A stretch of 6,490 bases of DNA from Tannerellaceae bacterium (GCA_031267775.1 JAIRYL010000154.1:1-6490), one strand, 5' to 3'; shown: positions 1 to 6,159, numbered from the stretch's first letter. A program made the numbers and translations. The notes: generated from the letters alone by a model not told the origin.

Positions 1-586
1 GACCGGAAATAACTTCTCCTGTAGCATCGTTTAATGCAACGATTGCTTTCGGACGTTTACCTCCTGGAGAAGAACTTATCTTTATCAAATCCTGCCATAA
101 AATAGAATTCTCCTGATTAACTATGGTAGCTTCTCTTTCATTCAAAACCTGCTTGGCAAATTTGTACAACCTTTGGACGTCAACTGAAAAAGCGGAATTA
201 TCGCCTAATCTTTGTGCAGGTTCATATTCCAACGCGCCCATTGCACGGCTTCCGATAAACGAAAGATGGTCTACCGGACTCGTTTTCTTTACCGGAATAT
301 TATTATCTCGCAACCATGCCTTAAAAAGAGAATTACCCCATTTGTCAGGCAAAGAATCTGCAATCATAGGAGGAAGTCCCTGATAAAGCTTGTCTTTATC
401 TCCTGTCCATGGCAGTTGTTTCTGACTGCGCGGCGAGTTTATAGATAGGGTCAACGGCGCTATCTCCAATCCTTGTTCAAGAAATGATGGCTCGTATTCA
501 AAGACGGCAACTCCGGCCCTCTTGTCCCACGAAAGATAACCAACGTCCATCCCCCACAATTTGGCTTTTACTACATGGGTTTCCAT
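1..586 (-). CDS. hipA: HipA-family serine/threonine kinase toxin, N-terminal part (cut by window edge)
   Basis: Toxin of a type II toxin-antitoxin pair. HipA proteins are kinases; E. coli HipA phosphorylates glutamyl-tRNA synthetase, stops translation and causes dormancy. The target here is unknown. The first 195 residues are visible and the 3' end lies beyond base 1. Residues 5-47 look like the N-subdomain 1 (couple_hipA) that is a separate protein (HipS) in HipBST systems. Family signatures follow: GLPPMIADSLPDKWGN (70-85), FIGSRAMGALEYEP (110-123) and a glycine-rich loop SSSPGGKRPKA (171-181), aligned with the E. coli loop holding Ser150. The catalytic aspartate and metal-binding residues of the kinase C-lobe lie outside the window, so activity cannot be judged. 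The start ATG (584-586) is three bases after the hipB stop, implying co-transcription and possibly translational coupling. No frameshift is seen in the visible part. Confidence 0.9.
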   Translation of the reverse strand, partial: METHVVKAKLWGMDVGYLSWDKRAGVAVFEYEPSFLEQGLEIAPLTLSINSPRSQKQLPWTGDKDKLYQGLPPMIADSLPDKWGNSLFKAWLRDNNIPVKKTSPVDHLSFIGSRAMGALEYEPAQRLGDNSAFSVDVQRLYKFAKQVLNEREATIVNQENSILWQDLIKISSSPGGKRPKAIVALNDATGEVISG

Positions 587-589
587 ATC

Positions 590-880
590 CTATTTCTTGC
601 TTTGTTTCTTAAACAGTTCCCGGGGGCTGACAGGCAATTCCGGCAATAGTTTTTCTATTTCTTCCAAACTATCGATAGAACGAAGCAGTTTGATAAATGA
701 AGCTATCGTAATTCCGGTGGATGAACCATTCTCGAAGGAACTTATGGTAAATATACTTAAACCGGATTTCTCTGCAACCTCTTTTTGCGTATATCCCATC
801 CGCTTCCTGTAACTACCATACCGTTTACCTAATTCCCGGATGATATCGCTTCCTGATTTTTCATATAATTCGCTGTTCAT
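590..880 (-). CDS. hipB: HipB-like antitoxin, Xre/Cro-C1-type HTH regulator
   Basis: 96-residue DNA-binding antitoxin expected to bind and restrain the downstream HipA kinase and to repress its own promoter. A Cro/C1-type HTH domain covers about residues 19-74: RKRMGYTQKEVAEKSGLS (25-42) holds the first helices and SIFTISSFENG (42-52) the recognition helix and following turn. The tail LPELPVSPRELFKK (79-92) resembles tails I recall on HTH partners of Bacteroidetes HipA proteins; this is memory, not a search. The basic end KKQSKK could be flexible. The ATG at 878-880 lies only about 13-15 bases below the predicted transcription start, so an earlier start is unlikely. No good Shine-Dalgarno is visible, as is usual in this phylum. 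hipA follows after three bases in the classic antitoxin-first order. Calling it HipB rather than a generic Xre regulator rests mainly on that neighbour. Confidence 0.88.
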   Translation of the reverse strand: MNSELYEKSGSDIIRELGKRYGSYRKRMGYTQKEVAEKSGLSIFTISSFENGSSTGITIASFIKLLRSIDSLEEIEKLLPELPVSPRELFKKQSKK

Positions 881-899
881 GTCTTTCAGATTTGTTTTG

Positions 900-930
900 C
901 AAATATAGATAAAACTATAATATAAGCAAA
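900..930 (-). promoter_or_regulatory. Predicted Bacteroidetes-type promoter of hipBA
   Basis: On the minus strand a -33 element TTTG (927-930) is separated by exactly 19 bases from a -7 element TATATTTG (900-907), matching the Bacteroidetes sigma-ABfr consensus TTTG-N19-21-TAnnTTTG. Transcription would begin near 893-895, giving a leader of about 13-15 bases before the hipB ATG. The AACTATA half-site at 913-919 sits in the spacer and the opposing TATAGTT at 944-950 lies just upstream of the -33 element. A protein bound to the pair would cover the promoter. Confidence 0.7.
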
Positions 931-953
931 ATATTTATAATAATATAGTTATA
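913..953. promoter_or_regulatory. Candidate HipB operator overlapping the hipBA promoter
   Basis: AACTATA at 913-919 and its reverse complement TATAGTT at 944-950 form an inverted pair with start points 31 bases apart, about three helical turns. The first lies between the -33 and -7 elements and the second just upstream of -33. The right site extends to TATAGTTATA (944-953), which recurs inverted as TATAACTATA at 1000-1009. The local sequence is very A+T rich, so short repeats can arise by chance. Assignment to HipB is inference from position. Confidence 0.45.
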
Positions 954-1002
954 CCTGTATTATCCAGGCCTGTTATATGGTATCGTTTATACTTGTGCTT
1001 AT

Positions 1003-1023
1003 AACTATACTCGCAGTATAGTT
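1003..1023. promoter_or_regulatory. Perfect 9-bp inverted repeat, candidate distal operator
   Basis: Arms AACTATACT (1003-1011) and AGTATAGTT (1015-1023) are exact reverse complements around CGC. The arms share the AACTATA core with the sites at 913-919 and 944-950, about 75 bases upstream of the hipBA -33 element. The compact palindrome is what a dimeric HTH regulator such as HipB would bind, and two such sites could allow looping or cooperative repression. It has no T-tract and is not at a gene end, so a terminator is unlikely. Confidence 0.5.
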
Positions 1024-1092
1024 GGGGGATCATAAGATACGGCAGAGCTAATCCCAGAAATCATAAAACTAAGAAAGTATAGGATCACCTGC

Positions 1093-1173
1093 AAAATCTT
1101 GTGTTTCTTCACAGACCTGCGGTCTGCGAGGCTGTATTTATTTCACATGGAAATTTGCGAAACACAAGGTTTT
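1093..1173. repeat. Nested inverted-repeat element (three-way-junction fold)
   Basis: Outer arms at 1093-1107 (AAAATCTTGTGTTTC) and 1159-1173 (GAAACACAAGGTTTT) pair over 15 positions with one G-T wobble. Two small hairpins lie between them: CAGACC/GGTCTG around TGC (1112-1126) and ATTTC/GAAAT around ACATG (1140-1154). Outside the outer arms, CC (1088-1089) and GG (1177-1178) could extend the stem after a small mismatch. The result is a compact cloverleaf-like fold of about 80-90 bases. It could be a palindromic intergenic repeat, a MITE-like remnant or a structured RNA. No clear target-site duplication is visible, no coding role is seen, and it is not close to a gene end. Confidence 0.6.
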
Positions 1174-1213
1174 ACCGGCGACCCAAAGTTTAGGATATGA
1201 ATACGTTTCAGGG

Positions 1214-1252
1214 AATAAAAAAATCTCTGAAAACCGGTTGATTTTCAGAGAT
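1214..1252 (-). terminator. Intrinsic terminator downstream of tRNA-Leu
   Basis: Arms ATCTCTGAAAA (1223-1233) and TTTTCAGAGAT (1242-1252) form a perfect 11-bp stem with an 8-base loop. Read on the minus strand, the stem runs straight into seven Ts (A7 on the plus strand at 1217-1223). It begins about 27 bases past the tRNA 3' end, the right place and direction to end the tRNA transcript and any read-through from the peptidase gene. Confidence 0.85.
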
Positions 1253-1278
1253 CCGCTTGATTCTTCCTTTTACTTTTG

Positions 1279-1360
1279 TGCGGCTGAAGGGACTCGAACC
1301 CCCACGCCTTTCGGCACCAGATCCTAAGTCTGGCACGGCTACCAATTACGCCACAGCCGC
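1279..1360 (-). tRNA. tRNA-Leu, anticodon UAG
   Basis: An 82-base class II tRNA. The acceptor stem GCGGCTG/CAGCCGC has 7 pairs. The D-loop contains AATTGGTA. The anticodon stem CCAGA/TCTGG encloses the loop CTTAGGA, giving anticodon TAG (UAG in RNA), which reads leucine CUN codons. The long variable arm TGCCGAAAGGCGT is diagnostic of Leu/Ser/Tyr class tRNAs. The T-loop is TTCGAGT, on a stem with two G-U pairs at its base. The discriminator is A (base 1279), as expected for leucine. The next bases read CAA, so the CCA tail is not encoded and must be added after transcription. The gene sits between the S41 peptidase gene and the hipBA region, with its own promoter and terminator. Confidence 0.97.
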
Positions 1361-1373
1361 TTTGTTTGCAGGG

Positions 1374-1404
1374 CAAAGGTAATTCTTTTTTGATTATACG
1401 CAAG
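1374..1404 (-). promoter_or_regulatory. Predicted Bacteroidetes-type promoter of tRNA-Leu
   Basis: On the minus strand TACCTTTG (1374-1381) matches the -7 consensus TAnnTTTG. Nineteen bases upstream is CTTG (1401-1404), a three-of-four match to the -33 TTTG. Transcription would start near 1367-1369, a few bases before the mature 5' end at 1360. No convincing terminator separates the tRNA from the upstream peptidase gene, so some read-through is possible. Confidence 0.65.
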
Positions 1405-1449
1405 CGTTTGCCGGATATTTTAACCGGATGGATTATTTCCGGAAGTCTC

Positions 1450-2472
1450 CTAAACGCCTGACAGTAAAAGCTCCATTGCAGCTTCAAGGAGGGCGTCTCT
1501 TCTGTTTTCTATATCTTGGGGAAGCAGGTTTATTTCGACGTCGGGCTCAATCCCAAATTCCGTATGTTGCATGTTAACGTCTAATATGGGGCTGGTTGAG
1601 AAACGGATACTCCAGCCGTTGGGCAGTTCCGAGGTAAAGGGGAAACCGCTTCCGCCGCCTGTACTCCCGCCAAGCGTACGGACATTGGGTAATTCGCGCA
1701 TTTTACTCACAAAATTATTGGACGCGCTATAACATCTCCTGTTTGTGAGTACCATGACAGGCTTTAACCACAAGGTATTGTGAGAAGGCTTTAAATAAAT
1801 CGGATACGGATCCGAAAAATCGGAACGTCCTTTCCCCGTTTTATGCTGAATATATCCGCACAATGTTTTTTCTGTCAGAAAGCGGGAGGCTAAACGGTCT
1901 GAGTTTATTAACGAACCGCCTCCATTATCGCGTACGTCTATTACAAGCGCTTTGCAATTCTCGAAGAAATGAAAAATGCTATCCAACTCCGTTTCTAACA
2001 TACTTTCTCTGAAACTTCCATAATAAATATATCCTATCTGATTACCGGCAAACCGCGTATATCTTATTTCGTTATAATTTCCCCCACGGGCGGCGTCAAC
2101 CAGGTATTTATCATTTAATATGCCCCAACTGAAATTCGAGGGATATTCGGTATACCAGCCTTCGTAAGAAGAAAAGAAAAAAGAAGAGTTCAGGTTAATA
2201 TGGCCGTCTTTCAATTCATTAACCATATCAGACAATACTTGGAACAATTTGTATTCGTACATGGATTCGTCGATTTGCAGACTGTATTTATCGTGCACTT
2301 CGTCCCAGTCTATTCCTTTATAATCAAAAAAGCAGTAATTTTCATCCAATATTTTCCAAAGCGCCTCAAAATTCTTTTGTGGAGAAGTATTATACTCGTC
2401 TGCCATATTACATCCCTGATTAAATAAACAAAGGACGATTAAAAAACGACCATATATTCCGGAATAAGCCAT
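1450..2472 (-). CDS. S41-family serine peptidase, exported, probable lipoprotein
   Basis: 340-residue peptidase of the C-terminal-processing/tricorn-core family (S41). Residues 9-17 form a short hydrophobic export segment, and Cys21 may be lipidated, though NQGC lacks the usual Leu at -3. An N-terminal helical domain (34-90, with NFEALWKILDENYCFFDY) precedes the protease core. Core landmarks are DGH with His91, DVRDNGGGS (179-187), TNRRCYSASNNF (243-254) with probable nucleophile Ser249, GGSTGGGSGFPF (268-279), SELPNGWSIRFS (281-292) and HTEFGIEPDV (303-312). His91 and the absence of an obvious PDZ domain suggest a tricorn-like catalytic set rather than the Ser-Lys dyad of classical Ctp/Prc enzymes, although Lys257 follows the serine. 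The substrate is unknown; action in the periplasm or at the outer membrane is expected. The start is four bases after the DUF3316-like stop, so it should be the last gene of the parC cluster. Confidence 0.85.
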   Translation of the reverse strand: MAYSGIYGRFLIVLCLFNQGCNMADEYNTSPQKNFEALWKILDENYCFFDYKGIDWDEVHDKYSLQIDESMYEYKLFQVLSDMVNELKDGHINLNSSFFFSSYEGWYTEYPSNFSWGILNDKYLVDAARGGNYNEIRYTRFAGNQIGYIYYGSFRESMLETELDSIFHFFENCKALVIDVRDNGGGSLINSDRLASRFLTEKTLCGYIQHKTGKGRSDFSDPYPIYLKPSHNTLWLKPVMVLTNRRCYSASNNFVSKMRELPNVRTLGGSTGGGSGFPFTSELPNGWSIRFSTSPILDVNMQHTEFGIEPDVEINLLPQDIENRRDALLEAAMELLLSGV

Positions 2473-2476
2473 ACGC

Positions 2477-3325
2477 TTAATAGTAAGAACTTTTTACCCT
2501 GTTTTTGTATTTTATCCGTTTACTGCCCAAAGGTATAAATTCTTTCACCCAGCCAATCATAAATGAATTGGAAATAATACGCGTTTGTATACTTTTAGCG
2601 TCCGAGTAGTATAAACTGTTTAAATAACCAAGCCGAATGGTGAAACTTTCTACAGGAATATCAAGCGTAACATAGTTCTTGAGGGCAAACTTATTATGAA
2701 ACGAATTAAAAGCAAGTACGTCCGAAAGATTTCCAACGTTGAACATCTCGTAATAAGACGCGCCATATTCGGGCGAAAAGAAGACCCCCGCCAAAGGCAA
2801 TTCACCCTGATATCGCAACGTAAAAGAAAGTTTATTCATACGGAAATTCCATAATGTTATCAAAGAAAATCCCCCATCTACGTCAATCTTTGCCGAAAGA
2901 GGATTATTTCCATTGCGGATATTATAAATAAACCCGCCTGATAGATGAGCCGACATACCGGTTAATACCCTAAAACCGGGAACAACGTCCAAACGATAAT
3001 GATATCCTAACGCATAATCAGCAAAAGCGGCAAAATCGTTTACATTCTCCGCAGGATTCTTGGTAGAAGAAATATCTACGTTAATAATCTGTTGACGGGA
3101 AAAATTATCCCGGCCAAGCCCTGTTATTTTCATCCGTTCATTCAGGATACGAAGCCCCCAGCCCGAATAATTAAAAGGAGAAAGATAGGTATCTTTCACA
3201 TGCGAAGTTCCAACTCCAATCAACGTACCTTCATTCATTGCCTTCGGAAGTTCTTCTTCCCTGGATTGCGCCGACAGGCGGATCAAACAAACGCACAGTA
3301 ATAGAAAGCCGGTTGTTCGTTTCAT
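2477..3325 (-). CDS. DUF3316-like exported protein, possible outer-membrane beta-barrel
   Basis: 282-residue protein of unknown function. A signal peptide is clear: MKRTTGFLLLCVCLIRLSA then Q, with likely cleavage after Ala19. The next segment, TLIGVGTSHVKDTYLSPFNYSGWGLRI (about 34-60), resembles the start of the Bacteroidetes DUF3316 family as I remember it; this was not searched. The rest is rich in alternating hydrophobic and aromatic residues broken by Gly/Asn turns (for example 112-130, 152-174, 217-260), as in transmembrane beta-strands, so an outer-membrane location is inferred. The C-terminus (KNRVKSSYY) lacks a terminal Phe, so the barrel idea is not secure. It starts three bases after the parC stop and ends four bases before the S41 peptidase ATG, so the two envelope genes are probably co-transcribed and could act together. 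Confidence 0.75.
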   Translation of the reverse strand: MKRTTGFLLLCVCLIRLSAQSREEELPKAMNEGTLIGVGTSHVKDTYLSPFNYSGWGLRILNERMKITGLGRDNFSRQQIINVDISSTKNPAENVNDFAAFADYALGYHYRLDVVPGFRVLTGMSAHLSGGFIYNIRNGNNPLSAKIDVDGGFSLITLWNFRMNKLSFTLRYQGELPLAGVFFSPEYGASYYEMFNVGNLSDVLAFNSFHNKFALKNYVTLDIPVESFTIRLGYLNSLYYSDAKSIQTRIISNSFMIGWVKEFIPLGSKRIKYKNRVKSSYY

Positions 3326-3328
3326 AGG

Positions 3329-6055
3329 CTATTCGTCAAACAGTTTCATCTGTCCTGTTATCTCGTCGATAATATCCGAATTACTTTTCTCCTGTTCCTC
3401 CCCGTCGTGATCCGCCGTATCATCTACCACCTGTACGGAAGATGTATCCTCCGGCGGGAAACGTACCGGTTCGAGTTCGTTTATCGTTTGAATCTCGAAA
3501 GTAGAAATACGCTTTCCTTTTGCCTTAAAGCTTTTTACGCCAACAAACTCTTCGGCGTCGATAAGTAACGATTCCCTGAAACTGTCTCCGCCTCCAAAGA
3601 CAACCTCGATACGGGGGTAAACTTCGTCGGTAAGCAGAAACAGCCGGCTATCCGAATGATCGCTTACAAAGTTCTGTTTACGATTGGACGCGCTATCCGC
3701 CTGGAAACGCTTCAGGTAACGGTATCCCTGGTCGGCGTCGTAGAAAACGGCCGTCCATATTTTATGGGGATTATACTTTTCAATCATCAGAATCGTATCT
3801 TCGTAATGATTGCTCAGGTCGAAATTAGTCGTGTAGAAATCGCCGTTCCGCAGTATCACCAGTATCTGGTCTGTGCTTTCAAATTCGCCTAATCCGTCTC
3901 CCCGTCCATCGTAATTAAGGCGCAGCACATCCCAGTCAAACCATACCTCTCTTCCGCCCAGCGTAGAAATTCCTTTTTGCTTCAATGAAATTTTATGGAT
4001 TTCCGCCTTTGTCAGGATATTACCGATAGAACTGCGCCCTTTAATGGCTACCTCGCTGAAATCTTTTTCAAACACCAGCAGTTTCTGGCGCGGCTTGGGC
4101 TTCAGTATAATCTTTACCGTTTCGGCCTCCCCATTTGGATTGGCGCTGAAATACATCACGCGGGAATTTTCCGTTCCCCTCGTCAACGCATAATCTTTAT
4201 CGCGGGTGATACTTGTAATATTAAAGCGTTTGATATAGTTGCAACCCATTTTGCCGTCGCGGTAAACCACATTGTATATCGTCCGGCTATCGTTCCGTTT
4301 AAATACATTCAAGTAAATGACGTCTTTACCCACAAACAACTTATCGGCTACTTTCACAACTTTATATGCCCCATTGCGATAGAATATCACCACATCGTCC
4401 ATGTCGGAACAATTACATATAAACTCGTCCTTCTTCAGCGACATCCCGATAAAGCCTTCCTGCCGGTTGATGTAAAGCTTCTCGTTTGCTTCTACCACCT
4501 TGACGGCTTCTATCGTATCAAAGCTGCGAATCTCCGTCCGTCTCGGATAAGCGGCGCCATATTTCTCTTTCAGCATCAAGAACCAGTTGATGGCATAAGC
4601 CACCATATTCTTCAGATGGTTATCCAGTTCTTCGAGGTCTTTCCTTATCTGGGCGATAAAGGCTTGGCTCTTATCCGAATTAAATTTAAGAATACGCCCC
4701 ATCTTTATTTCCATCAGCTTCAGGATATCCTCGCGCGTTATTTCGCGTATGAATCGAGGCTTAAACGGTTCCAGGCGCTTGTCGATATGCGTAACCGCCT
4801 GATCCATGTCTTTTGCATTCTCAAACCCTTCGTCTTTATAGATACGTTCTTCTATAAATACCTTCTCCAGGGAAGCAAAAAAGAGGGTTTCTTCCAGCTC
4901 TGCCTGTTGGATTTCGAGCTCTGCCTGCAACAAGGCCAGCGTATTGCGGGCAGAATGACGCAACACGTTGCCCGCCGTGAGGAAACGGGGTTTATTGTCC
5001 TGTATGATGCAACAGTTGGGCGAAATGCTTATTTCACAATCAGAGAAAGCATACAGCGCATCTATCGTCTTATCCGAAGATACGCCCGGCGCCAGATGGA
5101 TTAATATCTCCACGTCGCGAGCCGTATTATCATCTACCTTTTTTATTTTTATTTTCCCCTTATCGTTCGCCCTGAGAATCGATTCGATCAGGGAAGAAGT
5201 CGTTCTTCCATAAGGTATTTCACTAATAACAAGCGTTTTGCTATCGAGTTTACTGATTTTTGCGCGGACTTTAACCGAACCTCCCCGTTCCCCGTCGTTG
5301 TATTTGGTAACATCCACATAGCCTCCCGTCTGGAAATCGGGATAAAGCGTAAACGCCTCTCCTTTCAGATAAGCGATGGAAGCGTCCAGTAATTCGTTGA
5401 AATTATGCGGAAGTATTTTGGAAGACAGCCCTACGGCAATCCCTTCTACCCCTTGGGCAAGCAAGAGCGGGAATTTAATGGGAAGCGTTACCGGTTCTTT
5501 GTTGCGCCCGTCGTACGAAGGTTGCCACAGCGTAGTTTTTGGATTGAAAACGGTTTCGAGGGCGAATTTAGACAGGCGGGCTTCAATGTAACGGGGAGCC
5601 GCCGCTCCGTCGCCGGTTAAGATATTCCCCCAGTTACCCTGGCAATCTATCAACAAATCTTTCTGCCCCAACTGAACCAGCGCGTCGCCTATAGACGCAT
5701 CGCCATGCGGGTGGAATTGCATGGTATGGCCTACCACATTCGCCACCTTGTTGTACCGGCCGTCGTCGAGGCGTTTCATGGAGTGCAAAATACGTCGCTG
5801 AACCGGTTTCAGCCCATCATTGATATGAGGCACGGCACGCTCCAGAATGACATACGAAGCATAGTCGAGAAACCAATCCTGATACATGCCGGAAAGGTGA
5901 TGCGTAATTTCCTTTTCCCCTTTTCCCGGCGCCTTATACTCCGAATGAGTATCAGCAGACGCTTCCTCTTCGTTTACTTCCGAAAAGGACTGCGTTTCTT
6001 CCTCTTCGTTTTTCCCTTCGTTTTCGTTATAATCCGTATTGTCGTCCAATTTCAT
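3329..6055 (-). CDS. parC: DNA topoisomerase IV subunit A (ParC; GyrA/ParC family)
   Basis: 908-residue type IIA topoisomerase breakage-reunion subunit. With ParE, encoded elsewhere, it unlinks daughter chromosomes and relaxes supercoils. Residues 1-50 are an acidic, low-complexity extension. The catalytic core starts near MYQDWFLDYASYVILERAVP (57-76). It includes HPHGDASIGDALV (115-127, the quinolone-resistance region) and AAAPRYIEARL (151-161) with catalytic Tyr156. The IAVGLSSKILPHN stretch (206-218) follows, then the tower and coiled-coil parts to about 500. A beta-pinwheel C-terminal domain spans about 520-845 without a GyrA-box (QRRGGRG), which favours ParC over GyrA. The last 40 residues are acidic and end GQMKLFDE. 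I chose the ATG at 6053-6055 because it lies about 31 bases below the predicted start of transcription and gives the acidic extension seen in relatives; a start closer to residue 57 is possible. It is first in a close cluster with two envelope genes. Confidence 0.93.
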   Translation of the reverse strand: MKLDDNTDYNENEGKNEEEETQSFSEVNEEEASADTHSEYKAPGKGEKEITHHLSGMYQDWFLDYASYVILERAVPHINDGLKPVQRRILHSMKRLDDGRYNKVANVVGHTMQFHPHGDASIGDALVQLGQKDLLIDCQGNWGNILTGDGAAAPRYIEARLSKFALETVFNPKTTLWQPSYDGRNKEPVTLPIKFPLLLAQGVEGIAVGLSSKILPHNFNELLDASIAYLKGEAFTLYPDFQTGGYVDVTKYNDGERGGSVKVRAKISKLDSKTLVISEIPYGRTTSSLIESILRANDKGKIKIKKVDDNTARDVEILIHLAPGVSSDKTIDALYAFSDCEISISPNCCIIQDNKPRFLTAGNVLRHSARNTLALLQAELEIQQAELEETLFFASLEKVFIEERIYKDEGFENAKDMDQAVTHIDKRLEPFKPRFIREITREDILKLMEIKMGRILKFNSDKSQAFIAQIRKDLEELDNHLKNMVAYAINWFLMLKEKYGAAYPRRTEIRSFDTIEAVKVVEANEKLYINRQEGFIGMSLKKDEFICNCSDMDDVVIFYRNGAYKVVKVADKLFVGKDVIYLNVFKRNDSRTIYNVVYRDGKMGCNYIKRFNITSITRDKDYALTRGTENSRVMYFSANPNGEAETVKIILKPKPRQKLLVFEKDFSEVAIKGRSSIGNILTKAEIHKISLKQKGISTLGGREVWFDWDVLRLNYDGRGDGLGEFESTDQILVILRNGDFYTTNFDLSNHYEDTILMIEKYNPHKIWTAVFYDADQGYRYLKRFQADSASNRKQNFVSDHSDSRLFLLTDEVYPRIEVVFGGGDSFRESLLIDAEEFVGVKSFKAKGKRISTFEIQTINELEPVRFPPEDTSSVQVVDDTADHDGEEQEKSNSDIIDEITGQMKLFDE

Positions 6056-6092
6056 AAGCGCTATCCCGTGTTTTTATATATACACGTCTGTG

Positions 6093-6100
6093 CAAAGATA
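6093..6100 (-). promoter_or_regulatory. Predicted -7 promoter element of the parC cluster
   Basis: TATCTTTG on the minus strand matches the Bacteroidetes -7 consensus TAnnTTTG and would place the transcript start near 6086-6088, leaving a leader of about 31 bases before the parC ATG. No TTTG is found at the -33 position (about 6120-6123); that position falls in the arm of the hairpin at 6113-6159. The promoter may be weak, or may need an activator. The leader itself contains a weak CGTGT/ACACG stem (6067-6071 with 6082-6086). Confidence 0.5.
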
Positions 6101-6112
6101 CAATATAAATCT

Positions 6113-6159
6113 TGATGAACGCGCCGTTTGGGCATTCAGCCCAAAAAACGCGTTCATCA
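6113..6159. terminator. Long hairpin between the oxidoreductase gene and parC
   Basis: Outer arms TGATGAACGCG (6113-6123) and CGCGTTCATCA (6149-6159) are perfect 11-bp complements. An inner stem TTTGGGC/GCCCAAA (6127-6133, 6139-6145) closes a five-base loop, with a 3x3 internal loop between the stems. It begins about 30 bases after the oxidoreductase stop, so it probably ends that transcript. On the minus strand the bases after it (AGATTTATATTG) are only moderately T-rich, so it is not a textbook intrinsic terminator. It also overlaps the -33 region of the parC promoter, so a regulatory role is possible. Confidence 0.5.

Larger units (their letters stand above)
881..1278. other. Gene-free region between hipB and tRNA-Leu
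   Basis: 398 bases with no convincing coding region on either strand. From left to right it holds the hipBA promoter and AACTATA-type half-sites (900-953), a 9-bp palindrome (1003-1023), a nested inverted-repeat element (1093-1173) and the tRNA terminator (1214-1252). I see no signal in 1024-1092. A plus-strand open stretch from about 1036 to 1200 lacks a good start codon and crosses the inverted repeat, so it is not called. Bases 900-1020 are much richer in A+T than the parC region. Confidence 0.7.

Noticed and set aside
1..880. A tripartite HipBST toxin-antitoxin system
   Set aside because: The N-subdomain 1 that would be a separate HipS is fused at the start of the kinase gene, and only one small gene, an HTH antitoxin, precedes it.
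961..985. An E. coli-type HipB operator (TATCC-N8-GGATA) starting at TATCC 961-965
   Set aside because: The second half is absent: eight bases after TATCC the sequence reads TATAT rather than GGATA.
1036..1200. A plus-strand open stretch reading ELIPEIIKLRKYRIT and onward
   Set aside because: There is no suitable start codon or promoter, and it runs through the nested inverted repeat, so it is probably chance.
1245..1487. An 80-codon minus-strand open frame across the tRNA-Leu gene
   Set aside because: It overlaps the whole tRNA, its terminator stem and the end of the peptidase gene; the translation has no recognisable feature.
3995..5104. A 369-codon open frame on the plus strand inside parC
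   Set aside because: It lies antisense to the well-conserved parC coding region; the translation shows no recognisable domain and has the His/Ile/Phe-rich look of an antisense shadow.
3329..6055. Annotation as gyrase subunit A (GyrA)
   Set aside because: No GyrA-box (QRRGGRG) is found in the C-terminal domain and the core resembles the Bacteroidetes ParC type; the two subunits are related, so some doubt remains.
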